A stretch of 64,000 nt of DNA, taken from NCBI RefSeq assembly GCF_900890425.1, contig NZ_CAAHFG010000004.1, positions 1-64,000 on the forward strand, given 5' to 3'. The position numbers and the translations under genes were made by a program. Shown piece after piece: positions 9,389 to 18,924 of this stretch (position 1 is its first letter; every line of letters begins with the position of its first letter). The notes below the pieces were generated by a model that saw nothing but the letters and a program-made list of their open reading frames with translations, had not been told where the DNA came from and did no database searches. Source of the stretch: Pontiella desulfatans. GTDB taxonomy: Bacteria; Verrucomicrobiota; Kiritimatiellia; Kiritimatiellales; Pontiellaceae.

Positions 9389-10786
9389 TTAACGAGTGTC
9401 ATTCATGTTGAGGGTGGGTGTTGACCCCGTTTCCCGCTTCATGCGGTCATATTTCGCGGCAAAGACCGGGTCTTCTTCTTTGATTGCATCCCAAAGGCGC
9501 GTGATATAATCAGGCGGGAATGAGTAGATAGGTGCGTCTTCCTGCATCACTAACCCGCGTTGTTTAGGAGTCAGGCCGTAATAGAGGGTCATCAGGACAT
9601 CGCTGCTGACCCATGGGCTGCTCCTGAAATAACCGTGGCCTTTGCCCTTGGCTGATCCCTCTGCCTCGCTGACATTTACGAAGCTCAACCTGTCCTGTAG
9701 ATCCAGCATGGCCTTACGCGATGCTGGATGCATCGCGTGGCCTCCAGCCCCCCACGTCTCACCCAGTCTTTCCTGGTGGGTCAGGAACCGGGCAAGTCCG
9801 AGCGCTTTGTCGGTAGGGGAAATATAAACCGTCATGTGCTGCACTACGTCGAGAATGCCATCCGCAATGTAGATGCCAAACGTATTCCTATCAAGATCGC
9901 TGCCGACAAGAATCACATTGCCGATGGGTACGTTTAAAGATCGTCGATCCTCTGGTCTCCCCTGATTCTTGAGCGCGAGTTGCTCCAGAACCCGCAGAAC
10001 CAAACGGGTTCCGTTGCTGTAGCCAATGATGTGGATTTTCTCCACATCCGTCTGTTCGGCCAGTAATTCCAATAGCAGGCGCAGGTCGCGCGCAAACCCG
10101 ACGGATGTATCACTGTCTTTGATGTAGGCAAACTTGCTGGGAGTCGAGGGCCAGGAATAGGCGATGAATGCGCCGTTGTAACCGAGAAAATGCCACAGCT
10201 CCGCCGATACCAGAATCGGATTTTCAAACGCCACTTTGTAGCCGTGCACATAGATGTACACATGCTTTTTCTTCGTATTGGAAAGTTGGCCGTTAACAGC
10301 AGCCACAAATTCAGGGGTTGCATCCTGAGGGCGTTCCGCTTCACTCAATACTTCTGTATCCACCCAAAAAGGCAGCGTATCCTCTATGACCCCCCATTCC
10401 TCAACGGTCGATATCTTGATCGGAAAGCGGTCAGCGCGCGACTTCAGCAAGGAAACTTCCCGGGCCATCTCCCAGGTAAAGTCCTTTTCGCCGAATTGAA
10501 TTTCTGCCAGCCCTGCACGAAGTGCATATCCCGGTTCATTCAGATAAAACTTTTCTTTGTCTTTTTCGGTGCTGGGTTTTCGATCGGTGACGAACAGGAT
10601 TCCGTTATGGGGTGCGGTACCGGGCTCTGGGGCTTCCGGCAGCGGATTGAGCAGTCCATCGCCATAGACGTCGGGCGCGGGCATGAGATCGATCTGGTCG
10701 ACCGGCGGGCTCTTGCACCCGGCAAACAGCAGGACGCCCACCAAAACAGTCGGCACCAGGCTTGGAAGTCGACACCTATTCAACAT
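9389..10786 (-). CDS. Alpha/beta-hydrolase lipoprotein (DUF900-like)
   Basis: A 465-residue protein. The N-terminus has a hydrophobic stretch ending LLFAGC, a lipobox, so it should be a lipoprotein. Residues about 190-300 carry an alpha/beta-hydrolase core: YIYVHGYKVAFENP (oxyanion region, HGY), AYSWPS, and the nucleophile elbow HIIGYSNGTRLVL (G-x-S-x-G with serine). This combination is typical of the DUF900 group, whose substrates are unknown. The start at MLNRCRLPSLVP is preceded by GGGAGAG. It converges with the DUF21 gene, the stops being about 5 bp apart. Confidence 0.75.
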   Translation of the reverse strand: MLNRCRLPSLVPTVLVGVLLFAGCKSPPVDQIDLMPAPDVYGDGLLNPLPEAPEPGTAPHNGILFVTDRKPSTEKDKEKFYLNEPGYALRAGLAEIQFGEKDFTWEMAREVSLLKSRADRFPIKISTVEEWGVIEDTLPFWVDTEVLSEAERPQDATPEFVAAVNGQLSNTKKKHVYIYVHGYKVAFENPILVSAELWHFLGYNGAFIAYSWPSTPSKFAYIKDSDTSVGFARDLRLLLELLAEQTDVEKIHIIGYSNGTRLVLRVLEQLALKNQGRPEDRRSLNVPIGNVILVGSDLDRNTFGIYIADGILDVVQHMTVYISPTDKALGLARFLTHQERLGETWGAGGHAMHPASRKAMLDLQDRLSFVNVSEAEGSAKGKGHGYFRSSPWVSSDVLMTLYYGLTPKQRGLVMQEDAPIYSFPPDYITRLWDAIKEEDPVFAAKYDRMKRETGSTPTLNMNDTR

Positions 10787-11014
10787 GCACTTTCTCTCCC
10801 TAAAGTTGTGCCAGATGATAGGTAAATCCTGAATACAATGCAATGTTAATGAAATTGGGGGTTTCTGCTATTATATCGATGAAGAAACAATATCGCTGTA
10901 ATTCCAATCCAAAAAAACTGTACAGGATTCCAAGGCAGGAATAGAGTTCCCTAAGTTTATTATGAGCGGCCATGAACGCTGTTCAATCAGGGAATACCCG
11001 TGACGGGAACAAAC

Positions 11015-11557
11015 ATGCTGAAAAGTTTCATCCTCATACTACTTATGTTCGCGGCGACGGGATGTTCCACGCTTACCGTTGATCGTCGTGCCGAGCTGGA
11101 TCAGGAAGCGGTAGGGACTATCAATAAGCTGGCCGAAAACAATCCGGGTTTGGAACAGAAACTAAGCGATGCTTTGGGTTACGTGTTCCTGGGGTGCAGG
11201 ACGATGAAGATAATTCCCTGGATCGGATGGGGTAGCGCGAAGGGTTTTGTCGTCGACAACGCGATCGGTAAACGAACGTATATCAAGGCTTCCAGGTGGG
11301 ATGTCGGTGGTGGCTATGGCATACGCGACTACGATGTAATGATCGTATTATATGATCCCAAGCTCATGAAGAAAGCGTACACCGGAAAATGGAGCTTTGG
11401 TGCAGGAGCTGAGGCCACAGCGGGAACGGCAAGTGTGGAGGGCTCAAGCAGCCAGCTCGAACTCAACAAGAAATACGAGCTGTTCACTCTTTCCGAACGA
11501 GGAGCTTCCGTCACATGGACCGTGAACGCCATCCACTTCAAACCCTATAAAGACTGA
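11015..11557 (+). CDS. SYLF/Ysc84-like lipoprotein
   Basis: A 180-residue protein with a signal ending FAATGC, a lipobox. The body resembles the SYLF (Ysc84) lipid-binding domain: an N-terminal helical part (EAVGTINKLAENNPGLEQKL) followed by a glycine-rich strand region (YIKASRWDVGGGYGIRDYDVMIVLYDP and GKWSFGAGAEATAGTASVEG). Bacterial SYLF lipoproteins are associated with the cell envelope; precise roles are unclear. An upstream in-frame GTG at 11000 is a less likely start. The assignment rests on pattern rather than a diagnostic motif. Confidence 0.6.
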   Translation: MLKSFILILLMFAATGCSTLTVDRRAELDQEAVGTINKLAENNPGLEQKLSDALGYVFLGCRTMKIIPWIGWGSAKGFVVDNAIGKRTYIKASRWDVGGGYGIRDYDVMIVLYDPKLMKKAYTGKWSFGAGAEATAGTASVEGSSSQLELNKKYELFTLSERGASVTWTVNAIHFKPYKD

Positions 11558-11610
11558 GCACCACCGCGACTCGTGCGGCGCCACGTTGTGCGGCAGTTGC
11601 CTCTTTCATA

Positions 11611-13509
11611 TTATTCCGGGCGTTCAATAGTAGGTGCCTGCGGCCAGGCCGCATGTCCAACAACGGTTCCGATCGTGAGCGGCCGTTTGTTATCACCGGC
11701 CAGGTGCAGCGTCTGCGTCGGGAAGGCAAAATCGATTCCCTCGGCGTTGAACCGTTCCTTGATCTGCGTGTTGATCCAGTCCGCGAATTCCTTGGAAGCC
11801 CAAAGTTCAGGCGGATGAAACCAGTAGTTGATCTCGATATTCAGGGAATCGGAGTTGAATTCGCTGAAATAGATTCGTGGCGGGAAGTCCGGCTGGTTGA
11901 CCGCTTCGGCCGGATGAGGTTGCTGGCCGGGTGCATCCGCTTCTTTATCCGGCACGGTCAGGATTTCCTGCACGATCTGCACAGCACGACGAATCCTGTC
12001 CGGCGGAGTGTCGTAGGTGATGGCGATATCGAAGGTTCGGCGGATATAGGGCCGGCGACCGATGTTCTCGATCTCGATGGACGCCATCTTTTCATTGGGA
12101 ATCACCATCAGGGGACCGGTCAGAAGACGAATCCGGGTAGACCGGAGGCCGATCGATTCCACATCACCTGTTTGTTCCAGTACTTTTAAACGCTCGCCTA
12201 CCCGGTAGGGTGCATCGGCGAAAATCATGAAACTTGCGATAACGTTTTCGATCGTCGGCCGGGCTGCAAGCGCGATCGCCAGACCCCCGATGCCGACTCC
12301 GGTAAGGAGCGGCAGCAGGGAAACGCCGAGTCGGGAGAGGCCGTATACAAAAACCGCCGAGGCCAGGAAGAATCCCGTGACGCTGAAAACCGCCCGCAGA
12401 TAGGATGCCTGTAATCCATCCGGGTCGATCTTTGGAGAAGAGATGATGCTCTCCGCAATGGAGCGCGAGATAGACAGGACGGTTGCCGAAACCAGCAGCC
12501 ACCAGATCGGACCTAATACGATGATCATGGCCACCAGGACCGTGCCGCTGATATTGAGGTAATGATCCGTGAAAAAACGGATGATCAAAAGCGCCGCAGC
12601 AACGAGCACGTAGAACAGGATCTGCCTTCGCACACGGCTCAGGGGTGAGCGTAATGAGGCCCTTGTCACTAGCCATCGATAGGCTCTTATAGTCAGCATG
12701 TAGAAAAACAGGAAGAGGAGTGGAAGACCGATCCACTGCCATACGGTCATGGCAAGTAACCGCTGTCGCGACCAGTTCGGAAGCCAGTCCGCCCATTTCG
12801 GCGGCAGCAGCTTCCCCGGTGTACCGATATAGAAATCGAAAAAGCCTTCCGATACGGTAACTTCTTCCCTGTAGGGCAGATGCTTTGTCAGCTTGTAGAA
12901 TCTCTTCAGATTATCAACCGTCTCGGGAGTGAACAGGTATTCTCCCTGACGCGGCCCTTCCTCGACACGGGCAATGACAATGGTCGTGTTGGGCAGTCGC
13001 CAGTGATAGGCGGGAGCCTGTTCCATCTCGATGGCTGCGGCATCAGGCACATCCTCCAATGGAGGAAGTTCAACCCGGTCCATAATTTCCTTCAGGCGCA
13101 AGGCGTTCTCATACGAAGCCTTTTGCCTAAGGGAGAGCGGGATTTTAGAGAGATTCAGGCAGGCAGCGGCCCTTTCCAGCTTTACCTGCGCAAGCCGGGC
13201 CCTCTCGCGTGCGGATTGAGGCGGGATCCATCCCGGAGCGGCCATATTTTCCTCGTGCGCCTCCATGAGCAGGTGATAGGAGCGGTTCATATTGGACATG
13301 AAGCTCGTTAGGGTTGCCCTCGGACTGGAGGTGTCCGGAGGCTTAAGCGGGTGCTGAGTCAGATCCTCGTCCGTCAGCAATACGCCTGGTGTGGATGCCG
13401 GTTTAAAAGGCGCCCCCACGGTGCGATGCGCAACCGGGCCAGCCAGGATCAACAGCACGCCCATCGACAGAATCATTTTAAACTGCATCCCTCTTGTCTC
13501 CATATTCAT
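11611..13509 (-). CDS. MscS-family mechanosensitive channel
   Basis: About 632 residues. After a signal-like N-terminus comes a periplasmic region (to about residue 260), then several transmembrane helices and the MscS core. The pore helix is the glycine/alanine-rich GVGIGGLAIALAARPTIENVIASFMIF, followed by the beta domain (PYRVGERLKVLEQTGDVESIGLRSTRIRLLTGPLMVIPNEKMAS) and a C-terminal alpha/beta domain. This matches large MscS/MscM-type channels that release solutes on osmotic downshift. The start codon is uncertain, and the region before it has only a weak GGGCGGTGG. It lies downstream of the antiporter fragment cluster on the same strand, an ion/osmotic neighbourhood. Confidence 0.85.
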   Translation of the reverse strand: MNMETRGMQFKMILSMGVLLILAGPVAHRTVGAPFKPASTPGVLLTDEDLTQHPLKPPDTSSPRATLTSFMSNMNRSYHLLMEAHEENMAAPGWIPPQSARERARLAQVKLERAAACLNLSKIPLSLRQKASYENALRLKEIMDRVELPPLEDVPDAAAIEMEQAPAYHWRLPNTTIVIARVEEGPRQGEYLFTPETVDNLKRFYKLTKHLPYREEVTVSEGFFDFYIGTPGKLLPPKWADWLPNWSRQRLLAMTVWQWIGLPLLFLFFYMLTIRAYRWLVTRASLRSPLSRVRRQILFYVLVAAALLIIRFFTDHYLNISGTVLVAMIIVLGPIWWLLVSATVLSISRSIAESIISSPKIDPDGLQASYLRAVFSVTGFFLASAVFVYGLSRLGVSLLPLLTGVGIGGLAIALAARPTIENVIASFMIFADAPYRVGERLKVLEQTGDVESIGLRSTRIRLLTGPLMVIPNEKMASIEIENIGRRPYIRRTFDIAITYDTPPDRIRRAVQIVQEILTVPDKEADAPGQQPHPAEAVNQPDFPPRIYFSEFNSDSLNIEINYWFHPPELWASKEFADWINTQIKERFNAEGIDFAFPTQTLHLAGDNKRPLTIGTVVGHAAWPQAPTIERPE

Positions 13510-13579
13510 GGCCACCGCCCGTTTGTTCCTTTTTTCTGTACAACTACCCGGAGTCTGACTGGACATGCCGGCTGCCATT

Positions 13580-13774
13580 TCAGTTTCCTACCGGCAGGAT
13601 CAGGATCGGTGCCGACATATGATCGGCGGCTCCGGCGATGCTGATCGACCATAGGGTGCGGACAAGCCTGAACTCCGTTTTTGTTTTCAAGTCGGCATCG
13701 TCGATCCAGAACCAATAGCCTCTGTATTTCACGGCGGGCGACTGGCTTTCCGATTTGCGGGCCGACAGCTTCAT
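13580..13774 (-). CDS. Short protein or C-terminal fragment with YWFWIDD motif
   Basis: A 64-residue frame starting 2 nt after the antiporter stop, so it would be translationally coupled. The segment VKYRGYWFWIDDADLKTKTEFRLVRTL, ending in APILILPVGN, matches the C-terminal end of a family of larger proteins in which a YRGYWFWIDD strand and an S/T-K-x-x-F helix are conserved. The usual N-terminal part is missing, so this is probably a truncated relic. Function is unknown. Confidence 0.45.
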   Translation of the reverse strand: MKLSARKSESQSPAVKYRGYWFWIDDADLKTKTEFRLVRTLWSISIAGAADHMSAPILILPVGN

Positions 13775-13776
13775 TT

Positions 13777-14996
13777 TCACGGAAGTTGCTCCGTCTTCCG
13801 GTTCAGTGCTGCAAATCCCACTGAAAAAATCATGATGGTGGTAACGATCAGGGAAAACACAACACGCGACAGGTTTTCCATGCCGGGAATTCCCATTGCA
13901 TCGGAAGTGTGGCAAGCACCCCTGCGGCCAAACCCCGGGGAAGGCCCACCGTGAGCAGAAAAAACTGTTTGCGGGAAATCTGACTGCCACGCATTGCAAG
14001 TGCCACGGCAGGCATGCGGAAGGCTAACAGGAACAATGCAGCCAGGATCCCCAGTCCGATCAGGCGGGGTTCGGTTGGGAACAACAGCCCGATCAGGACA
14101 AAGAAAAAGGATTTAATCAGAAAGGTGATCTGTTGCTGAATGATGCGGCCGGTCTCCGTGCCTACAAAGACATCCGGTTGTGCTCCGGGAATGAGGCGGG
14201 GAACGATGAAGGCCGCATTGCCTACGGTCAACGAACTGGTAAGCACGGCGACGGCACCATTGCCCCCGGCCGAAACAGTTGTTCCGTATAGTGCAAGCAT
14301 CCCTGCAAGAAAGAGCATGAAGCCGTGATCCTTACCTCTGAAAAAGGGATATGCCGGTATCATTATTGCAGCAAAAGCAATGCCTAGACCCACTCCTATA
14401 CAGATCTGTCGACCCAGGGTCACGATTGGCTCGGAAACCCCTGAGGCTCCTTTCACAACCAAATCGATGGTCACCATGGTAACCACGACGCACAGGGCGT
14501 CGGTGGCCGATGATTCCACTTCCAGCGTGTGTGCCACAAGTTCGTCGACTCCGCCCTTCGAGACCGTCGGCATGATGATCAACGCGCTGGCTCCTCCCAC
14601 AATCGCCCCCATCATCACCCAATAAACGAGTGAAGCTTCACGGACCCATCCGAGCGGGGTGACGATCAGGAAAAACAGACAAACGGCACAAACCGAAAGG
14701 ATGAACCCGACAATGCCAAGCAACAATCCGCGCGGCGCAACGCGCAGCACTTCTTCCAGTTTAAGGCGGTACGCACCGCCCGCGAGAATAACCGTCAGGG
14801 CGATTGCACCAAAAAGCGGAACCGCAGGCTCGATTATATCGGGTGACACCAGCTTAAAAACCGGGCCCAATAAAATCCCGGCGCCCACCAGCCATACGAC
14901 GTCGGGCAACCCGGTCTTCTCAAAAAATGACTCAGCGAAGGTTCCGAGCAATAATAGAAATGCAATAACAATCAAGGTCTGTGCAACAGGATCCAT
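13777..14996 (-). pseudogene. NhaP/CPA1-type Na+/H+ antiporter with a C-terminal frameshift
   Basis: A polytopic inner-membrane antiporter of the monovalent cation:proton antiporter superfamily, with about 11-12 hydrophobic helices, for example GLPDVVWLVGAGILLGPVFK near the N-terminus, and the ESSATDALCVVVTM segment carrying the acidic ion-binding residues. The start at 14996 has AGGAG 8 nt upstream. The main frame ends at 13848 with PMQWEFPAWKTCRVLCFP. Shifting frame at about 13896 gives MGIPGMENLSRVVFSLIVTT and a last helix ending ALNRKTEQLP at 13777, the expected family ending. One base seems to be missing in ATGCAATGGGAATTC. This could be a real mutation or a sequence error. Confidence 0.8.
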
Positions 14997-15204
14997 ATTC
15001 GCCACTCCTATGTTTCTTTTCCGCTTTCTGACATTCCCGCAGTATTGCATATTTTGAATACGAGCATGCCTCCTCGTCCATCAGAACAGCCCAGGGCGTC
15101 AGGACGTCAGTGGTCACCAACGTGGCCGAGCATTGCGCCATCCCGATTCCTGCCCCGAACAACGCAAGCAGTCCACACAACACCTTATATTTTTTCGGCT
15201 TCAT
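14932..15204 (-). CDS. Possible small exported protein overlapping the antiporter start
   Basis: A 90-residue frame starting MKPKKYKVLCGLLALFGAGI, which looks like a signal peptide ending near MAQC. It continues as ATLVTTDVLTPWAVLMDEEACSYSKY and has several cysteines. It overlaps the antiporter start by 65 bp, and its last third reads like out-of-frame antiporter leader. Just upstream, 15223-15312 holds another short open stretch (RIFTSEQEQMKGWTPPKAEK) without a start, perhaps the end of a lost gene, with a CTCCGCC-TTA-GGCGGAG palindrome inside it. Both may be decayed remains. Confidence 0.25.
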   Translation of the reverse strand: MKPKKYKVLCGLLALFGAGIGMAQCSATLVTTDVLTPWAVLMDEEACSYSKYAILRECQKAEKKHRSGEYGSCCTDLDCYCISIIARNLR

Positions 15205-15345
15205 CCCGTTCCGCCTCAACGATTACTTCAGCTCAACCTTCTCCGCCTTAGGCGGAGTCCAGCCCTTCATCTGCTCCTGTTCAGACGTGAAGATCCGCGC
15301 CCGGCTGGCCGATTATGCATACGATCTTCGTGCTGTTATACCGCT

Positions 15346-15888
15346 TTAAAATGTCCAGGATGCACCAAGAGAAATATAATCCACATCCACATATTTCATG
15401 TCGAAACGTTCGTATTCCGCCCGAACGGCAACAGAGCTGATTTGAAAGCGCAAGCCGATGCCATACACCAGGTCGGTTCCTGTTTCATCCAGATACGACT
15501 GAAGGTAGTCTGACTCGCTTTTCCACCAAGCCGGACCCATTTTCCCAAACAAGCCGACCGGGCCGAGGTTTAAAGCACCGACCGCGAACAGATCCCAGGC
15601 CGTAACACCGATCTCCTGGTTTAAAATCTCCGCGTCCGATGCCGAACCGAAGTCGACATACGAACCTTCCACGCCTATATCAATCAATGGGATGATGCCG
15701 AAGTTGTATCCTCCGAATATCTTATAACCCAGGTCATCACCGTCAAAATCGACGCTCTGTGTTGAAACATTAAGCGCGGCAGCCCCAATGGACCCGCCAA
15801 GATACAACCCGCTTTTCTTACCCGCCAAGGCCGTATCCGCCATGATCAGAACATGCAGCACACACCCCAGCACCAATATTTTTTTCAT
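15346..15888 (-). CDS. Predicted outer-membrane beta-barrel protein
   Basis: A 180-residue protein with a cleavable signal (ends ADTALAG) and alternating hydrophobic/polar strands: GLYLGGSIGAAAL, YKIFGGYNFGI, DIGVEGSYVDFG, LVYGIGLRFQISSVAVRAEYERF. It ends YISLGASWTF, a terminal aromatic strand typical of OmpA-like eight-stranded barrels recognised by BamA. GGAG lies about 10 nt before the ATG. It resembles the second barrel encoded at 18.3-18.8 kb in plan rather than sequence. Function (porin, adhesin or structural) cannot be told. Confidence 0.75.
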   Translation of the reverse strand: MKKILVLGCVLHVLIMADTALAGKKSGLYLGGSIGAAALNVSTQSVDFDGDDLGYKIFGGYNFGIIPLIDIGVEGSYVDFGSASDAEILNQEIGVTAWDLFAVGALNLGPVGLFGKMGPAWWKSESDYLQSYLDETGTDLVYGIGLRFQISSVAVRAEYERFDMKYVDVDYISLGASWTF

Positions 15889-16009
15889 CTCCTGTTTCTC
15901 CTTTCAGATTGTCCATTCATTTTTTATATATGTTATCCCTATTGTTGAGATTTATTGATATTGACATTGCATATCATCAACCTTCTCCGCGCGGGACGGC
16001 TTTCTGGCC

Positions 16010-16639
16010 TTAATTCATCTTTTCAACAGACAAAGCAACAACCTTCGTGATTTCAAAGACGACCTTTTCTCCAACACTCTGGCTTGTGAGCTCGACGTCC
16101 GGACGAACCTCCACCGTCTCGATGCTTCCATCCTGGAACGTCAGCGTGGCCGTGTGAGCCTCCAGATCGACCGCCGTGACCGTCGCCGTGGTACGGACCG
16201 CATCCGCCACCATGCCCCCCGGCTGCTCGCCTTTTTCTGCACGCATGGCAAGCACTGCTGCGCCATCATCTGCCGCGGAATTTTCATCGCCAAGATAGAC
16301 CACCAGTTCCTCCTGCACGACGGCTTTTACACGATCCCCTTTCTGGATCTGGTCAAAATTAACCGCTTCCGGCCCCACCGTGATCCGCAGCTTTTCACCT
16401 CCAGGCATCAGCAGTGTGGCTTTACGCTCCTTTTGATTGATCGCCACCACTTCGGCATCCAGCGTCAGCGTATCAACGATGACGCCTCCCGGGATCCCCT
16501 CCGCAAACAGCACAGAGGTCGAGGCTTCCGCAGAGGGAACGACCTTGGGTGTCACGTTCTCAGAGCACCCGCAAAAGACGGTAACTGCAACCGCCAAAAC
16601 CACACTTGATGTTATTCCATTCAATTTCATGATATTCAT
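16010..16639 (-). CDS. Lipoprotein with two similar beta-rich repeats
   Basis: About 209 residues. The signal ends AVTVFCGC, a lipobox. The mature part contains two similar units: LDAEVVAINQKERKATLLMP...GDRVKAVVQEEL and TTATVTAVDLEAHTATLTFQ...GEKVVFEITKVV. Each has a conserved 'T.TVTAVD....TATL...DG' pattern followed by a G-x-x-V strand, suggesting tandem small beta-barrel (OB-like) domains. Function unknown. It lies downstream of the DUF1254 lipoprotein gene on the same strand, 75 bp away, so the two may share a transcript. The start at 16639 is chosen over an upstream ATG because the lipobox distance is then normal. Confidence 0.65.
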   Translation of the reverse strand: MNIMKLNGITSSVVLAVAVTVFCGCSENVTPKVVPSAEASTSVLFAEGIPGGVIVDTLTLDAEVVAINQKERKATLLMPGGEKLRITVGPEAVNFDQIQKGDRVKAVVQEELVVYLGDENSAADDGAAVLAMRAEKGEQPGGMVADAVRTTATVTAVDLEAHTATLTFQDGSIETVEVRPDVELTSQSVGEKVVFEITKVVALSVEKMN

Positions 16640-16714
16640 TTTCTCGTTTTTAATTATCCTGCGTATTTTTTTCACACTTCCACGGCGTAGTGCCGTTCAG
16701 GCTTCCCCGGACCG

Positions 16715-18109
16715 TCACCGGAGCATTTCCGCCTTGGGGGCCTGCCAGATTTCCATCTTCTTGAGGTCCGGCACATAGACCCTCATGATGGGGCCGATAT
16801 CCTCGTCCTTACGATTGATCGGCAGCCAGTTTTCTTCTGGAACGCCTTCGGGCTTTTGAGCCGCTATGTAGATGGCAATACCCCCGTCTTGGTCAAGCTT
16901 CATGCCGGCGTTTTCACCCACGCTGTATTTTTTAAGGTCGTTGGGAATAAAGAATCCGTTCTGCAGGTCATAGAGTGTGACCGACCAGAACACCTTCGTT
17001 GGAGGAAGCTCGTCGGCAGTCATGCGGATCACGTAGTCGTGCATGGCATTCATCTGCTTTCCATCGGTGGTTGTCACGCCGGGATAGACCGCCTCGACGG
17101 CCGGCAGCCCGATCGGGCCGACAATGGACTGGAAGAGCAACAGGTCGAGGGTCATCTGGCCCTTTTCCAGAAACTTCCCGAAGAGTTCCCGCTTCTGAAA
17201 CTCCTTGTCGGAGAGTTTGGCCATCTCCTCGGTGAAGATCCGCTCGGAGACCTTGCGGATCTTCGCGCCATCGACCTTCGTTACCTTGGCGGGGTCGTAG
17301 GGTTGGCTGGGCACGACACCGAGCGGCTCGTAGACAGCGAGCACCGCCTGGTCGAGCTCGTCGTCCGGATCGAAGGTGGTGTGATTGAAGACGAACTGCA
17401 TCACTTCAAGCAGGTTGTTCTCGAAGATGTCCGCGTCCCGCTGACCAACCGCAGGGAACTCGAGGTCATCGATCGGCTTGGCTTTTCCTCCTTTGAACTC
17501 TGAGAGAGTGCGGATATTGACCTGCTCCATCTGCCCAACAATCCATTTAAAGCGTTTTTTATCCTTCGCATGAGGCATGATCCTCAGAACCGCCGAAATG
17601 AAGTCGCCGGAGCACTCGAAGATACGGTCGACCCCCTCGATGGACTCCCCTTTGTAACCTTCGGTCCGTTCGGTGTAGAACAGTATCTTCACGGGCTTCC
17701 TGAAGTCGCCGAGCCGTGTTGCCATCGGCACGTTGACGTAGTGGTCGTAGCCGGTGACCATCAGCGAGACGTAGTCCGAATCGAAGGCCGGCATTTCGAG
17801 GATCACCGGGTCCTTGCGCAGGACAAGCTGGGCACCGATGTAGAGCGTGTCGTTGTTGGGCCGCGCGATTTCCCGCATCGTGTGGTCTTTGAGCTGCGTA
17901 TCGGCGTCCACCGTATTCCAGCCGCCCTGTTTCATCGCGAACTTATTGTTCACGTTATACATCGCCACGTACTGGTAGGAGCGTTTGACGAGATTTTCGA
18001 TTTCAGTATTGCTGAGTCCGCTGCAATGTATGTCTCCTCCATGGCTACAACCGCTAAACAGAGCGAAGCCCAGAATAGCTCCGAGAATAAAAATGTAAGT
18101 TCCCTTCAT
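16715..18109 (-). CDS. DUF1254/DUF1214 lipoprotein
   Basis: A 464-residue protein. The signal ends ALFSGC, a lipobox. The N-terminal DUF1254 part includes ARPNNDTLYIGAQLVLRKDPVILEMP and YVSLMVTGYDHYVNVP. The C-terminal DUF1214 part has FWSVTLYDLQNGFFIPN, GMKLDQDGGIAIYIAAQKP and ENWLP. This two-domain protein is common in bacteria, often near envelope stress or transport genes, and its biochemical role is not established. Length is normal for the family and both domains look intact. It is followed by the beta-rich lipoprotein gene on the same strand. Confidence 0.85.
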   Translation of the reverse strand: MKGTYIFILGAILGFALFSGCSHGGDIHCSGLSNTEIENLVKRSYQYVAMYNVNNKFAMKQGGWNTVDADTQLKDHTMREIARPNNDTLYIGAQLVLRKDPVILEMPAFDSDYVSLMVTGYDHYVNVPMATRLGDFRKPVKILFYTERTEGYKGESIEGVDRIFECSGDFISAVLRIMPHAKDKKRFKWIVGQMEQVNIRTLSEFKGGKAKPIDDLEFPAVGQRDADIFENNLLEVMQFVFNHTTFDPDDELDQAVLAVYEPLGVVPSQPYDPAKVTKVDGAKIRKVSERIFTEEMAKLSDKEFQKRELFGKFLEKGQMTLDLLLFQSIVGPIGLPAVEAVYPGVTTTDGKQMNAMHDYVIRMTADELPPTKVFWSVTLYDLQNGFFIPNDLKKYSVGENAGMKLDQDGGIAIYIAAQKPEGVPEENWLPINRKDEDIGPIMRVYVPDLKKMEIWQAPKAEMLR

Positions 18110-18281
18110 TGCTTTCCCCTTTTTCTGATGTCACTACCGTTGGCAGGACGCTATTGCCTGTAGTCGAAACAGAAAATCTCTCCGTTCAGAAGCGAGGGGT
18201 TTCGCCCGGGACGAGACACCCGAAGGATATCCCCCTTGCCATATGGAAGAGTATTTCAGTCGTTGATCACGGTTCCAGGGC

Positions 18282-18806
18282 TTAGAATGAATAGCGGAAT
18301 CCAAGACCCAACGAATGTCCTGTCAGCTGGAAAGTGCGCGTATTCGGTAGATAGTAATCACTGCTGAACTGATAGCGGTATTTAAAATCCAACATGACCT
18401 GTTTGCTGACCGGGAAGGCGATTCCAGCTCCGACCTGGCCGAGGAGGTTTCCATCACGCGAGGAAGAACTAAACCAATCTCCGGTGGCGGCGCTTCCATA
18501 CCCGATGCCTCCCAGTACGTAGGGATTTACTTTGCTTTCCAGTTTAAAGTCGTAATACAGGTTCGCGAAAATGTCCACCATTCTGACCTTTTTAGACCCG
18601 AATTCCGCTTGATCCGCACTTAGTGCAAATTCGCCGCGCAGGGCTTCGGCAAGGGACATCCCGACGAATCCCTCAATAGAGAAGCCGGCATCATTGGCAT
18701 CATTTATATTGAGGTAGTTTACTGCACCGCCCGCGTAGGTACCTTCGGCCTGGGCGATTGATGTTGTAGCGATCATGGCGAATAGTACTGTGATTTTTTT
18801 AAACAT
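18282..18806 (-). CDS. Predicted outer-membrane beta-barrel protein
   Basis: A 174-residue protein with a signal (MFKKITVLFAMIATTSIAQA) and repeated amphipathic strands: TYAGGAVNYLNI, FSIEGFVGMSL, ANLYYDFKLESKVNPYVLGGIGYGSA, GQVGAGIAFPVSKQVMLDFKYRYQF. The end GHSLGLGFRYSF has the C-terminal phenylalanine of barrel proteins. It resembles OmpA-like or Opa-type porin-family barrels. It sits between two lipoprotein genes, all on the same strand with 100-170 bp gaps. No specific substrate can be inferred. Confidence 0.75.
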   Translation of the reverse strand: MFKKITVLFAMIATTSIAQAEGTYAGGAVNYLNINDANDAGFSIEGFVGMSLAEALRGEFALSADQAEFGSKKVRMVDIFANLYYDFKLESKVNPYVLGGIGYGSAATGDWFSSSSRDGNLLGQVGAGIAFPVSKQVMLDFKYRYQFSSDYYLPNTRTFQLTGHSLGLGFRYSF

Positions 18807-18924
18807 GGCATCTCTCCTGGTTAATGTATTTCATCTTTTCTCTACGCAGTGGCTCACAATAAAAACCGGTACCGGATGAATCTATCCGGATCCCGCTCTT
18901 CAGGAACGTTATGCTTCCTGATAT

